Positions 1-8,422 are shown, counted from the first letter of the stretch. The stretch: 19,425 nucleotides of DNA from CAVZLD01 sp964522605 (GCA_964522605.1 CAZFWV010000105.1:1-19425), one strand, 5' to 3'. The notes: generated by a model not told the origin, from the sequence alone. Made by a program: numbers and translations.

Positions 1-134
1 CAACAATCGAAACTCCTTGTTCGTCAATCTCCGGCTCCCCCACCCCTGGCCTTCCCACAGGGAGTTCAGCTCCCACGATTCTCCCGTTGACTTTTCTGAC
101 CGTAGCGCAAGTCGGCGGGAAATGACATGCACCC
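1..134 (+). repeat. Family 3 dispersed repeat, copy R1 (cut by window edge)
   Basis: The first 134 bases align almost without gaps, at roughly three quarters identity by eye, to 8819-8952. Both copies begin CAACAATCG, share CTCCTTGTTCGTCAATC, then CCCCTGGCC, CCACGATTCTCC and GTTGAC, and end in a half-site of the family 1 hairpin (CAAGTCGGC, at 108-116 here). The left boundary may lie outside the window. No gene is supported on this stretch; the open plus-strand frames over it are open only because the repeat lacks stops. Confidence 0.8.
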
Positions 135-163
135 GGGATCGGAGCGTAAGGAGGCGGCGAATC

Positions 164-706
164 CTATCGCGTTGCGGTCCGCGCCCGTCGGCGCAGGCGA
201 TCGCTCAGTTGGCGCAGGCGATCAGCCGTCTCGTAATCTCGCTGATCTTCGCGGTCATTCGCCAAGTCATCCAACTGGCGACTCATGCCCCGCAGAAAGC
301 TTGCGGTGTCGTTCGATTCCAGGGCGGGAGATTGCTGAGGACCCGGAGGCTCGTCCGCAACGGTGGAGCTGATCTCAGACGGTGCGGATTCGACGACGCG
401 ATGCAGCACCTGGATGAACTCCGCCTCGTCCGAGCACGCCGCCCCCGTCCCAGCCGCGGAAGTCGACGGATCGGCGTCCAGGACGGACCCCGCGATCGGA
501 CTCATCCGCAGAGACCGTCGCAACTGGACCAACTCACGCGTTTGGGCCGCGACCGCAGGTGACTCAGGTGACAGGATTGTCCTTTCGACCGCTTCGGTTC
601 GACTCCCGTCCGAAGCGGGCAGCAGACACGCCGCCGGGGGCAGATCCGCAAGTGGGGGCAGAAATGGAAGAATCATCCCGCAGCGAACGAGCAGAGGGGT
701 GAACAT
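164..706 (-). CDS. Short exported protein of unknown function, C-terminal coiled coil
   Basis: The product has 180 residues and I do not recognise a named family. The ATG at 706-704 is chosen because an AAAGGA ribosome site lies about 9 bases upstream and because the N-terminus (MFTPLLVRCGMILPFLPPLA) looks like a signal peptide. The frame stays open upstream to 1087, but that extension crosses the family 1 repeat pair and is not protein-like. After a variable Ser/Ala/Pro-rich middle (about residues 70-135), the C-terminus (136-180) is charged and probably helical (FLRGMSRQLDDLAND, then ADRLRQLSDRLRRR). Small exported proteins ending in such an Arg/Leu/Asp helix are common in planctomycetes (general knowledge). 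A -10-like TATAAA lies on the minus strand at 763-758. Coding status is fairly likely; the function is unknown. Confidence 0.6.
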   Translation of the reverse strand: MFTPLLVRCGMILPFLPPLADLPPAACLLPASDGSRTEAVERTILSPESPAVAAQTRELVQLRRSLRMSPIAGSVLDADPSTSAAGTGAACSDEAEFIQVLHRVVESAPSEISSTVADEPPGPQQSPALESNDTASFLRGMSRQLDDLANDREDQRDYETADRLRQLSDRLRRRARTATR

Positions 707-757
707 GACAGCATCCTTTCTGGTTCCGTTCGGTATGGGAGGAGCCACGACGGGACG

Positions 758-763
758 TTTATA
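758..763 (-). promoter_or_regulatory. Possible -10 box (TATAAA) for the 164-706 gene
   Basis: Read on the minus strand, TATAAA sits about 50 bases upstream of the chosen ATG. No good -35 box is seen at the proper distance, so this is only a candidate. Confidence 0.25.
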
Positions 764-804
764 ATCCAGACCACCGGACGGCGACCAGTTCAGCTTGGCT
801 CCTG

Positions 805-903
805 TGGGCCGACTTGTCTCAAGTCGGCTGCGCCTGCGAAACCCCAAACGTGAGAAGAATCGGCCGTCTGGAGACCCATGCCGACTGGAGACAGGTCGGC
901 CTA
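805..903. repeat. Family 1 palindrome pair A (units 808-828 and 880-900)
   Basis: Unit 808-828 is a perfect hairpin: arm GCCGACTTG, loop TCT, arm CAAGTCGGC. Unit 880-900 is in the opposite orientation: GCCGACTGG, loop AGA, CAGGTCGGC, where compensating changes keep the stem paired (one G-C-type pair swapped in). Each unit has its GTGGG or CTAG flank facing outward. The 51-base middle resembles that of pair B near its right end (GAATC, CTGGAG, CAT/GAT). Confidence 0.85.
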
Positions 904-935
904 GGGAACGGCTCAGAGACACCTTCCTCGTTTCA

Positions 936-957
936 CCGCGCGGGCATCGCCCCGCGG
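936..957. repeat. GC-rich hairpin with bulge
   Basis: CCGCG pairs with CGCGG and, after a bulged C, GGGC pairs with GCCC around the loop ATC. No T-tract follows, so it is not a classical terminator. It lies about 180 bases upstream of the permease start. Its role is unknown. Confidence 0.35.
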
Positions 958-1135
958 GTAGAGGGACAGATGTTCCGCGGCCCGCTGGGCACGCGGTTAA
1001 ACGAGAGAACCGAGATGCCGAAGTTATTTCTGAGTCATCCCTGGGGAGGACGAGTGGGCTGACGAGTTCCTTCGGGCGGAAGCACACGTTCTCCCACTTT
1101 TTTCATCGACGCGGATCGCAGCGGGACCCAAGCCT

Positions 1136-3265
1136 GTGGCCATACCCACTTCCCATCGCTTGAAGAAAGAATTGGGCCTGTGGAACGTGTACGCGCTGGC
1201 CACCGGCACGACGCTCAGCGCCGGTTTCTTCCTCTTGCCCGGGCTCGCGGTCGCGGAGGCGGGCCCGGCTGTCCCCCTGGCCTATTTGATTGCGGCCATC
1301 CCGATGGTGCCGGCCATGTTCAGCATGATCGAGTTGGCCACGGCGATGCCCCGCGCGGGCGGAGCCTATTACTTTCTCGATCGCAGTCTCGGGCCCTTGA
1401 TGGGAACAATCGGCGGGTTCGGAACCTGGTTGGCCCTCGTGCTCAAAACCGCATTTGCATTAATCGGAATGGGCGCGTACGCCAATCTCATCGCCTCGGA
1501 GGAACATTGGTTTGCCTTCGACATTCCGGATACGTTGCTGGCCGTCGCATTCGCTTTACTCTTTTCCCTGGTGAACCTGCGCGGAGCCAAACGAGCGGCC
1601 GGCTTCCAGACGATCCTGGTCAACTTCCTGCTGATCGTCTTAGCGATGTTTCTGACGGGAGTGACTCAGATCCGTCCCGAGCATCTCACAGGCTTCCTGC
1701 ACGCTGGGCCCGAGGCGATTCTGTCGACGGCGGGCCTGGTGTACATCAGTTATGTGGGAATCACAAATGTCGCCAGCATCTCGGAGGAAGTTCGTGATCC
1801 GGAGAAGAACTTGCCGCGTGGCGTGATCCTCGCGCTAGCAACCGCCGTCGTCGTCTACGGAGTCGGCACGCTCGTCATGGTCGGTGTGCTGGGAACCGAT
1901 GCGATGACCAATATTCCTGAGGCCCACATCACGCCGGTTGCCGCGGCGGCCCGCGTCGTCTTCGGAGACTGGGGAGCCATCCTGTTGTCCGTCGCGGCCG
2001 TCTGTGCCTTCTCGTCCGTCGCGAATGCCGGCATTCTCGCCGCCTCACGCTATCCGCTGGCGATGAGCCGCGACCATCTGCTGCCATCGCATTTTCGCCA
2101 ATTGACCGCGGCGGGAATGCCGATCGCCGGCGTGACCGTCACGGGAGCGGTCATTATCCTGCTGCTGTTGACCATGCCCGTGAAGGAGATCGCGAAACTG
2201 GCGAGCGTGTTCCAGTTGCTGCTCTTCGCATTGCTGTCCTTGGCGGTGATCATCATGCGCGAGAGCCGCATCGAGTCGTACGATCCGGGCTATCGTTCGC
2301 CCTTCTATCCCTGGATGCAGTTACTCGGGATCGGATCCACCTTGATCCTGATCATTGAAATGGGCGCGCTGCCGCAGATCTTCTGCCTGGTCCTGATCGT
2401 CGTCGGCAGTCTTTGGTATCGGTACTACGCACAGCAGCGTGTCACCCGCGATGGAGCGATTTTTCATATCTTCGAACGACTCGGGCAGCGACGCTACGTC
2501 GGCCTGGATTCCGAATTACGTGGCATCATGAAGGAGAAAGGTTTGCGCGACGAGGATCCCTTCGACGAGGTTGTCGCGCGAGCTCAAGTCCTGGAGGTTG
2601 CGCCGGCGGAAGACTTCGAAAGCGTTGCGGGACGCGCCGCCGCCCTGCTGGACGACCGCGTTCCCGAAACTCCGACGCATCTGCTGACCGGTTTCCTCCG
2701 CGATAACCGAATTGGTGCGACCCCCGTCGCCGCGGGCGCCGCCTTGCCCCACTTGCGCATTCCCGGACTGGAACACCCAGAACTAATTCTCGCCCGCTCA
2801 GGCGCCGGTTTGTCCATCCAGGTCAGTGATGCGTTTGGCGAAAAGATGCTGCCGGACCAAATCGTGCACGCCATTTTTTTCCTGGCCAGTCCCCAGGGAA
2901 ACCCCGGTCAGCACCTCCGCATCCTCGCTCAGTTGGCCGGTCGCGTCGATGAAGAGACGTTCATGGAGACTTGGCTCGCGGCGGAAAACGACCAGCAGCT
3001 CAAAGAAACCCTGCTCCGGGAGGAACGCTTCATTTCGCTCGTTCTCTCCCCCACGACCGCCAGCCAGGAATTGATCGGCCGAACACTGCGCGACCTGCGA
3101 TGGCCACCGGGCTGTCTGGTCGCCCTGGTCCACCGCCAAGACTCCACCTTCGTGCCCACAGCCAATACGACCCTGCACGCCGAAGATCGCATCACCGTGA
3201 TCGGCGAATCCCGGATCATCCGTCAGTTGTACGACCGCTACCACCCGGCCCTGCCGGACGGATGA
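1136..3265 (+). CDS. APC-family amino-acid permease fused to EIIA-like and RCK_C-like domains
   Basis: This 709-residue protein starts with GTG; no better in-frame start lies upstream, and a TTG seven codons in is the only close alternative. Residues 1-430 are an APC-superfamily permease with about 12 membrane segments; the opening KKELGLWNVYALATGTTLSAGFF and the MPRAGGAYYFLDRSLGP motif are typical. Residues about 480-640 resemble a PTS EIIA domain of the fructose/nitrogen type, with the expected histidine at about 539 in GAALPHLRIPGLEHPEL. Residues about 643-705 resemble an RCK_C (TrkA-C) ligand-binding module (IGRTLRDLRWPPGCLVALVHR ... DRITVIGE). The likely role is proton-coupled uptake or exchange of amino acids or related amines at the inner membrane, controlled by phosphorylation and/or a small ligand. 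The substrate cannot be told from the sequence. It is followed within 10 bases by a family 1 hairpin. Confidence 0.88.
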   Translation: MAIPTSHRLKKELGLWNVYALATGTTLSAGFFLLPGLAVAEAGPAVPLAYLIAAIPMVPAMFSMIELATAMPRAGGAYYFLDRSLGPLMGTIGGFGTWLALVLKTAFALIGMGAYANLIASEEHWFAFDIPDTLLAVAFALLFSLVNLRGAKRAAGFQTILVNFLLIVLAMFLTGVTQIRPEHLTGFLHAGPEAILSTAGLVYISYVGITNVASISEEVRDPEKNLPRGVILALATAVVVYGVGTLVMVGVLGTDAMTNIPEAHITPVAAAARVVFGDWGAILLSVAAVCAFSSVANAGILAASRYPLAMSRDHLLPSHFRQLTAAGMPIAGVTVTGAVIILLLLTMPVKEIAKLASVFQLLLFALLSLAVIIMRESRIESYDPGYRSPFYPWMQLLGIGSTLILIIEMGALPQIFCLVLIVVGSLWYRYYAQQRVTRDGAIFHIFERLGQRRYVGLDSELRGIMKEKGLRDEDPFDEVVARAQVLEVAPAEDFESVAGRAAALLDDRVPETPTHLLTGFLRDNRIGATPVAAGAALPHLRIPGLEHPELILARSGAGLSIQVSDAFGEKMLPDQIVHAIFFLASPQGNPGQHLRILAQLAGRVDEETFMETWLAAENDQQLKETLLREERFISLVLSPTTASQELIGRTLRDLRWPPGCLVALVHRQDSTFVPTANTTLHAEDRITVIGESRIIRQLYDRYHPALPDG

Positions 3266-3271
3266 CGCTTG

Positions 3272-3373
3272 TGGGCCGACTTGTCTCAAGTCGGCTCGTC
3301 CTCCCCACCTACGCATTTGACCGGAATCTGCGGCTGGAGGCACCGATGCCGACTTGAGACAATTCGGCCTACA
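3272..3373. repeat. Family 1 palindrome pair B (units 3275-3295 and 3348-3368)
   Basis: Unit 3275-3295 is the perfect family 1 hairpin (GCCGACTTG, TCT, CAAGTCGGC) preceded by GTGG; it begins only 9 bases after the permease stop codon. Unit 3348-3368 is inverted, with loop AGA and one mismatch in the right arm (AATTCGGC), followed by CTAC. The 52-base middle resembles that of pair A on its right side. Confidence 0.88.
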
Positions 3374-3465
3374 GCTCGTCGGCCGGCGTACGCGAGACGA
3401 CCAGAACGGGCCGCCACAGAAGCCGAAAGCGGACGCGCACGCGCAGAAGCTGTTTGGAAGATGAG

Positions 3466-3530
3466 GTAGCACTGGCTATGCCAGCGTCTTTTTTCGATGT
3501 CGCAACGGCACTGGCAGAGCCCAGTGGCAC
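3466..3530. repeat. Family 2 palindrome pair (degenerate)
   Basis: A unit at 3466-3485 (GTAGCACTGGC, TA, TGCCAGC) and an inverted unit at 3508-3530 (GCACTGGC, AGAG, CCCAGTGGCAC) flank a 22-base spacer. Both match the better conserved family 2 units at 18014-18035 and 18049-18070. The copy here carries substitutions and an extra C. Confidence 0.7.
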
Positions 3531-3704
3531 GCTCGGGAGCTCGGTTTCTCGTATTTCCAAACACGTTCGCGGGCAATCGGCGGCAAATGTGGGGAAATCC
3601 CAGTGGTTTTCTCCTCGGGTGCAGAGCCGTTCGCTGGCAACCAGCGGCTGGGCTGGATAGGATTGGAGAGAGTTCCCAACTTCCCGCTCTTGGGACCCCT
3701 CCCA

Positions 3705-6700
3705 ATGTCGAGTGATGTTCCCCAAGCACGATTCCTCCGCCTCGTCCTGGCGGGCTGCGCCATCGGGGCGATCCTGCTGTTCGGGACTCGATCGAGCTTC
3801 GCAGCCGATGCCCGTTTTCTCGGCAGCCTGGCTCTGTTGGCCGATGAGTCTCTGGCGGCAAAACTCGAATTGACTGCCGAACAACAGCGGCAGGTTGAGC
3901 AGTTGATTCGACGTCGCGAGGCAGCCGCGCTCGAGCTGGCGATCTCTGCTCGACAGCTTCCCGCGGCGGACCGACGCGCGCGCCTGACGGCTTTTGTAGA
4001 AGAATCCGAACGCATGGCGCGCGACCTGCTCACACCCGATCAGCAGCAGCTCTTCCAACAAGTTGCGTTGGCCCAGGAGGGACTCGCGGCACTCCAGCGG
4101 GTGGAGGTTGCCGAGCAACTCGGACTGTCGTCAATCCAACGGGATCAGCTGCAGAAGGTCCTGACTGCCCGCGACCGGGAACTCGAGGATGTCGACGATC
4201 TCGAGAAGGCCGTCGTGCGTTCTCGGTTCGAGCGTCAGCTGCGACAGGTGCTCACGCCCGCACAACAGTCCAACTGGCAAGCGATGAGCGGTCAGAGCAC
4301 CACTCCGGCTGGCACCGCGACGGAGGATGCTGTCGAGGGTCCGCTCCGGGCCGCGTCGACAGAGTCGACGGAACGCGGGGACGAGACGACGGCGGTGAGT
4401 CCTTCGTCGAACGCCGCCGCGCAAGACGGACTTTTGTATTTCAATTTCCGCTACGCGCCCTGGAAAGATGTTCTTGATTGGTTCGCCGAGAAGGCCGACT
4501 TGTCGCTGGTGCTGGAGGCGCCACCGCCCGGCACCTTTAATTACAGCGACAATCGTGGTTACACGGCCGCCGATGCGATCGATCTGCTCAACAGCGTGCT
4601 GCTGACCAAGGGGTATACGCTGGTGCGGCGCGAACGGATGCTGATTGTCGTCAATCTGGAAGACGGGATTCCGCCGAACTTGGTGACCGAAGTCCCGCTG
4701 GAGGAACTGGAACAGCGCGGCACCTACGAATTGGTCCGTTGCCGCTTTCCGCTGGGCACCATGGACGCAGCCAGCGTGGACCAGGAACTCACCAAGCTGA
4801 TCGGTCCTCAGGGTCGACTCGAGGTGTTACCGCAGGCTCGACAAATTGTTGTCACCGAGACAGCAGGTCGGTTGCGGATCATCCGCGATGTGTTGCAGGC
4901 AATGGCCGACCCGACCGCCAGTGGAACGGCTCAAGTCCGCGCCATTCCGCTCAAATACATTACGGCAGAGCAGGCCTTTCCGGTGATCCGAGAGATGCTT
5001 GGTTTGCCGGAGGAGCTGAATGCGGCACCAGATGGATCGCTGAGAATGGCACCGGACCCGTCCGGACGACAGATCATGCTGACCGGTCAGCCCGATAACG
5101 TCGCGCAGGTCAGTGAGATTCTGCAGTTGATCGACGTTCCCGCCTCCGAGAAGGCCCTGGGGGGGGCAATTTCCGGCACGCCGCAATTGGAAGTCTACAG
5201 CGTTCCCAATGCGGATTCCGAAACGGCACTGCAGATCCTGCAGACACTCCTGGCAGACGATCCCACGATTCGACTGGCGACGGATCCCCAGACCGGTCAC
5301 CTCGTCGCCCTGGCCCGTCCCTCCCAACACGCCACGATTCGTGCCACGCTCGAACAGTTGCAGCGTGACGCCCAGCAAGTGGAAGTGCTCCGCCTGCGAA
5401 CCGTAGATCCTCAGGTTGCCGTACTCTCGATCAACAAGTTGTTTGGCGGTGGGGAGGAAGGCAGCAGCAAAGCGCCGAAGGTCGATGCCGACATCACCAC
5501 GGGCCAATTGCTGATTCGTGGTACGCAAACCCAAATCGACCAGATCCGATCGTTGCTGCAGAAGATGGGCGAGACGAATCCGGACAGCGATTACCTCGGA
5601 AGCGAGGAACGCCGGTTGCGGATTATTCCGTTGGTTGGTCCGCAAGCGGAAGCGATACTGCAGCAAGCCCAGGAGATTTGGCCCACCTTACGGGAAAACC
5701 GCATCCGCACTGTGACTCCATCCGCGCCATTTCGCGCCGTCGAGCCTCGTCGCCGAGAATTGATGGAGGAACCGACCGAGGATGGTCTTGAGACGTCCGA
5801 CAAGCAGCCCCCTTCTTCGAAGGACGGAGCGGGACTCCCTGCCCCGAACGTAACCGATTTGGTCCTTGGTGGCGGACCTTTCGCCGTCTCGGGATTAGCG
5901 CTGACTGCGGAACCACCGACCGCCTCATCCGACGCATCGAACATTCCGGACTCACCAACGGCGCCGCAAACCGGTGAAGTACCGGAAGAACGGGCGGATA
6001 TTGTCGTTTCTTCCGGTCCCACGGGGCTGCTTGTTGCCAGCCAGGATCTGGAAGCACTCAACGACTTCGAGGACTTGCTGCTCACCCTGGCCAATCGCCA
6101 GAACAATGCGGCACGGCAGTTTGCGATTTTCTATTTGCGATATGCGACGGCGGAAGCGACCGCGGCGCTACTGACCGATGTATTGAGCGGCGGATCGGGC
6201 GGCGGTGACACGGAAGGTGGAGGCGACCTGATCAGCAGTCTCGCAGGCGCTGCCTTGGGAGATACGGGCGGCGGCTTGGTCGGCTCACTTCTGGGACTCG
6301 CGGGAGACTCCGTTTCGTCTCTCACATCGTCCGGTTCTTTCATGATCATCCCGGAACCACGACTGAATTTCCTGATTGTTCGTGCGAACCCCGCCGACAT
6401 GGAGTTAATCGAACAGTTACTCGAGATGGTCGATCAGCGTTCAAGTCCCGAAGAAGTGCAAACGATTGCCGCTCCGCGGCTGATTCCGATTCTGAACACG
6501 AGCGCCGAATCTGTTGCTGAGGTCGTGCGGCAGGTTTACGCAAATCGAATGGCCAGCACGCCGGGACAACCGCGTCAGCCGTCACCCGAAGAGTTTCTGC
6601 GCGCGTTGCGGGGCGGAGGACGCGGGGGCCGCGGAGACAACAACGCACAACTCGAACAACAGCAACAGATGACCCTCGGCGTGGATCGGCGGAGTAACTC

Positions 6701-7070
6701 GCTGGTGGTCGGTGCACCGGATGATCTGTTTCAAGAGATCCAGCTCTTGGTGGAGCAACTTGACCAGGCGCATTCGGATGTGATGGAAACAGCGCGGGTC
6801 ATCACGTTGAAGCGAGTGAATCCCGAACTCGTGCGTCAAGCGGTATCGGCCGTTGTCGGTTCCCCGCCGCAAGCGACCGGCGGACCGACACCCCAGACCT
6901 CCCGGCCGCCGACCTCGCCATCCTCCAACAACGGACCGCGTCCCGAGATGGATGCCGAAGGAATGCGCCGCCGATTGGAATTTTTCCGCGCGTTGCAGCA
7001 GGGCATGGCGCGCCCCAATCCATCTCCGGAGCCTCGCCGAGGTTCCTCGCGCCGCGCAGCCGGTCGCTGA
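3705..7070 (+). CDS. Exported LTxxQ / secretin N-domain repeat protein without a secretin barrel
   Basis: The 1121-residue product starts at ATG 3705, supported by GGGA 9 bases upstream and a signal peptide (FLRLVLAGCAIGAILLFG, cleavage near SFA-AD). Residues 35-205 are helical with three LTxxQ motifs (LTAEQ, LTPDQ, LTPAQ) as in Spy/CpxP-like regions. Residues 244-315 form an STN-like domain (LYFNFRYAPWKDVLDWFAEK). A chain of secretin_N-type units follows, opening near residues 341, 411, 495, 559, 638, 806, 924 and 1030; the fifth is split by a disordered linker (about 670-780), the sixth contains a Gly/Ser loop, and the eighth is incomplete. The C-terminus is Pro/Ser/Arg-rich. No C-terminal secretin barrel (GspD/PilQ type) is visible, so it probably is a periplasmic ring or scaffold protein, not a channel. 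pyrC begins 23 bases downstream. Confidence 0.85.
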   Translation: MSSDVPQARFLRLVLAGCAIGAILLFGTRSSFAADARFLGSLALLADESLAAKLELTAEQQRQVEQLIRRREAAALELAISARQLPAADRRARLTAFVEESERMARDLLTPDQQQLFQQVALAQEGLAALQRVEVAEQLGLSSIQRDQLQKVLTARDRELEDVDDLEKAVVRSRFERQLRQVLTPAQQSNWQAMSGQSTTPAGTATEDAVEGPLRAASTESTERGDETTAVSPSSNAAAQDGLLYFNFRYAPWKDVLDWFAEKADLSLVLEAPPPGTFNYSDNRGYTAADAIDLLNSVLLTKGYTLVRRERMLIVVNLEDGIPPNLVTEVPLEELEQRGTYELVRCRFPLGTMDAASVDQELTKLIGPQGRLEVLPQARQIVVTETAGRLRIIRDVLQAMADPTASGTAQVRAIPLKYITAEQAFPVIREMLGLPEELNAAPDGSLRMAPDPSGRQIMLTGQPDNVAQVSEILQLIDVPASEKALGGAISGTPQLEVYSVPNADSETALQILQTLLADDPTIRLATDPQTGHLVALARPSQHATIRATLEQLQRDAQQVEVLRLRTVDPQVAVLSINKLFGGGEEGSSKAPKVDADITTGQLLIRGTQTQIDQIRSLLQKMGETNPDSDYLGSEERRLRIIPLVGPQAEAILQQAQEIWPTLRENRIRTVTPSAPFRAVEPRRRELMEEPTEDGLETSDKQPPSSKDGAGLPAPNVTDLVLGGGPFAVSGLALTAEPPTASSDASNIPDSPTAPQTGEVPEERADIVVSSGPTGLLVASQDLEALNDFEDLLLTLANRQNNAARQFAIFYLRYATAEATAALLTDVLSGGSGGGDTEGGGDLISSLAGAALGDTGGGLVGSLLGLAGDSVSSLTSSGSFMIIPEPRLNFLIVRANPADMELIEQLLEMVDQRSSPEEVQTIAAPRLIPILNTSAESVAEVVRQVYANRMASTPGQPRQPSPEEFLRALRGGGRGGRGDNNAQLEQQQQMTLGVDRRSNSLVVGAPDDLFQEIQLLVEQLDQAHSDVMETARVITLKRVNPELVRQAVSAVVGSPPQATGGPTPQTSRPPTSPSSNNGPRPEMDAEGMRRRLEFFRALQQGMARPNPSPEPRRGSSRRAAGR

Positions 7071-7093
7071 TCAACCAAGGATTCTGGTGAATT

Positions 7094-8422
7094 ATGCGCA
7101 CGTTGATCAAGAACGCGACGGTCGTTTTTCCCGACGAACTGACTCAAGTCGGCGTGTTGTTGGAAGATCGTCGTATTGCCGCCCTGGATCCCGCATCACA
7201 GATCACCGTCGATCACGTCATCGACGCGCGCGGTTTGCATCTGCTGCCCGGTGTGATTGACGACCAGGTCCACTTTCGCGAACCGGGCTTGACCCACAAG
7301 GAAGATCTCCGCAGCGGGAGTCGTGCGTGTGCCAAGGGCGGTGTCACGACCTTCCTCGAAATGCCCAATACGGTGCCGACCACGACAACTGTCGAGCGAC
7401 TGCACGAGAAGCTGGAGTTAGCCGCGCAGCGATCCGTGGTGAACTACGGATTCTATATCGGCGCCACGTGCGATAATCTGCGCGAACTTCAGCAGGCGGA
7501 ACGAACTCCAGGGATCAAGATCTTCATCGGCTCGAGCACCGGAGACCTGTTGGTCGACGATCAGGACGCGCTGGAGCGAATCTTTGGCGAAACCACTTTG
7601 CCGATTGCTGCCCACTGCGAGGACGAAACAACCGTGCGAGCCAACCAGCAGCGATTCGCCGGCATCCATGATCCTGCGATTCATTCCCGAATCCGTGACC
7701 ACGAGGCCGCCTATCGCGCAACCGCGCGCGCCCTCGATCTGGCCCACCGTCACAAACACCGCTTTCATGTGCTGCACGTGTCGACCGGCGCCGAAATCGA
7801 ATTGCTGCTGGACCATCAGGATCGAATTACGGCCGAAGTCTGTCCGCATCATCTGCTGTTCAACATCGATGACTATGAACGACTGGGATCCCTGGTCCAG
7901 ATGAATCCATCGGTCAAAACGAAGGCGGATAACGACGCCTTGTGGCAGGCACTGCTCAACGGCCAGATTCAAGTGATCGCGACGGACCATGCCCCACACA
8001 CTCTCGAGGAGAAGCAGCAACCCTATCCGCAGTCGCCATCGGGATTACCGGCCGTAGAAAACTCGTTGGCACTCATGCTGGATCAAGTCAGCCGCGGTCG
8101 CTGCACGTTGCAGCAAGTCGTGCACTGGATGTGCGACGCCCCCGCACGCGTCTGGGATATCGTCAACAAAGGACGAATCCAGGTGGGGTACGACGCAGAT
8201 CTCGTACTCGTCGATCTGCAAAAAGCCGCTCCCATTCTCAACGAGAACCAGCTGACGAAGAGCGGCTGGAGTCCCTGGCACGGCACGTGGTTGCGCGGCT
8301 GGCCGGTCGCCACTTGGGTCATGGGCCATCCGGTTTATGCGGACGGACGGTTGGATGAATCCCATCTCGGATCGGAAGTGGAATTCGACCACGATCGCGG
8401 CGGCTATTGGCGGACGGATTGA
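7094..8422 (+). CDS. pyrC: Dihydroorotase (class I type)
   Basis: The 442-residue enzyme interconverts N-carbamoyl-L-aspartate and L-dihydroorotate, the third step of de novo pyrimidine synthesis, in the cytoplasm. Seen in the sequence: the amidohydrolase signature GVIDDQVHFREPG (54-65), substrate-binding EMPNT (89-93), the likely carboxylated lysine 142 (GIKIFIGSS), metal-binding His174 (AAHCED) and His228 (VLHVSTG), and catalytic Asp298 (ATDHAPHT). The first histidine of the usual HxH motif is Gln58. I recall the same DDQVHFREPGLTHK form in Bacteroidetes dihydroorotases, so it is a subfamily trait rather than a lesion. ATG 7094 follows AAGGA by about 12 bases and the preceding stop by 23, so cotranscription with the secretin-domain gene is likely. 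It could also be called a dihydroorotase-like cyclic amidase. Confidence 0.93.
   Translation: MRTLIKNATVVFPDELTQVGVLLEDRRIAALDPASQITVDHVIDARGLHLLPGVIDDQVHFREPGLTHKEDLRSGSRACAKGGVTTFLEMPNTVPTTTTVERLHEKLELAAQRSVVNYGFYIGATCDNLRELQQAERTPGIKIFIGSSTGDLLVDDQDALERIFGETTLPIAAHCEDETTVRANQQRFAGIHDPAIHSRIRDHEAAYRATARALDLAHRHKHRFHVLHVSTGAEIELLLDHQDRITAEVCPHHLLFNIDDYERLGSLVQMNPSVKTKADNDALWQALLNGQIQVIATDHAPHTLEEKQQPYPQSPSGLPAVENSLALMLDQVSRGRCTLQQVVHWMCDAPARVWDIVNKGRIQVGYDADLVLVDLQKAAPILNENQLTKSGWSPWHGTWLRGWPVATWVMGHPVYADGRLDESHLGSEVEFDHDRGGYWRTD

Larger units (their letters stand above)
707..1135. other. Intergenic region between divergent genes
   Basis: This 429-base stretch separates the minus-strand gene ending its 5' side at 706 from the permease start at 1136. 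It holds the family 1 inverted pair (805-903) and a GC-rich hairpin at 936-957. No convincing promoter for the permease was found. Open frames across it on both strands show no protein-like composition. Confidence 0.6.
3266..3704. other. Repeat-filled intergenic region
   Basis: This 439-base gap holds family 1 pair B right after the permease stop, then a family 2 pair, then about 170 bases (3531-3704) where I see no clear promoter or gene. The frame of the next gene is open back to a GTG at 3603, but composition and lack of a signal peptide there argue against that start. Confidence 0.6.

Noticed and set aside
17..562. 181-codon plus-strand frame at the left edge
   Set aside because: Arg-rich shadow of the minus-strand gene at 164-706 and of repeat R1; no ribosome site.
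805..900. CRISPR array from the repeated hairpins
   Set aside because: Units alternate in orientation, are widely scattered, have no regular spacers, and no cas gene is present.
707..1087. N-terminal extension of the 164-706 gene to a start at 1087
   Set aside because: The extension runs through the family 1 pair and a hairpin, while the ATG at 706 has a ribosome site and a signal peptide.
3603..3704. GTG start 34 codons upstream for the secretin-domain protein
   Set aside because: It would bury the signal peptide; ATG 3705 has GGGA at good distance.
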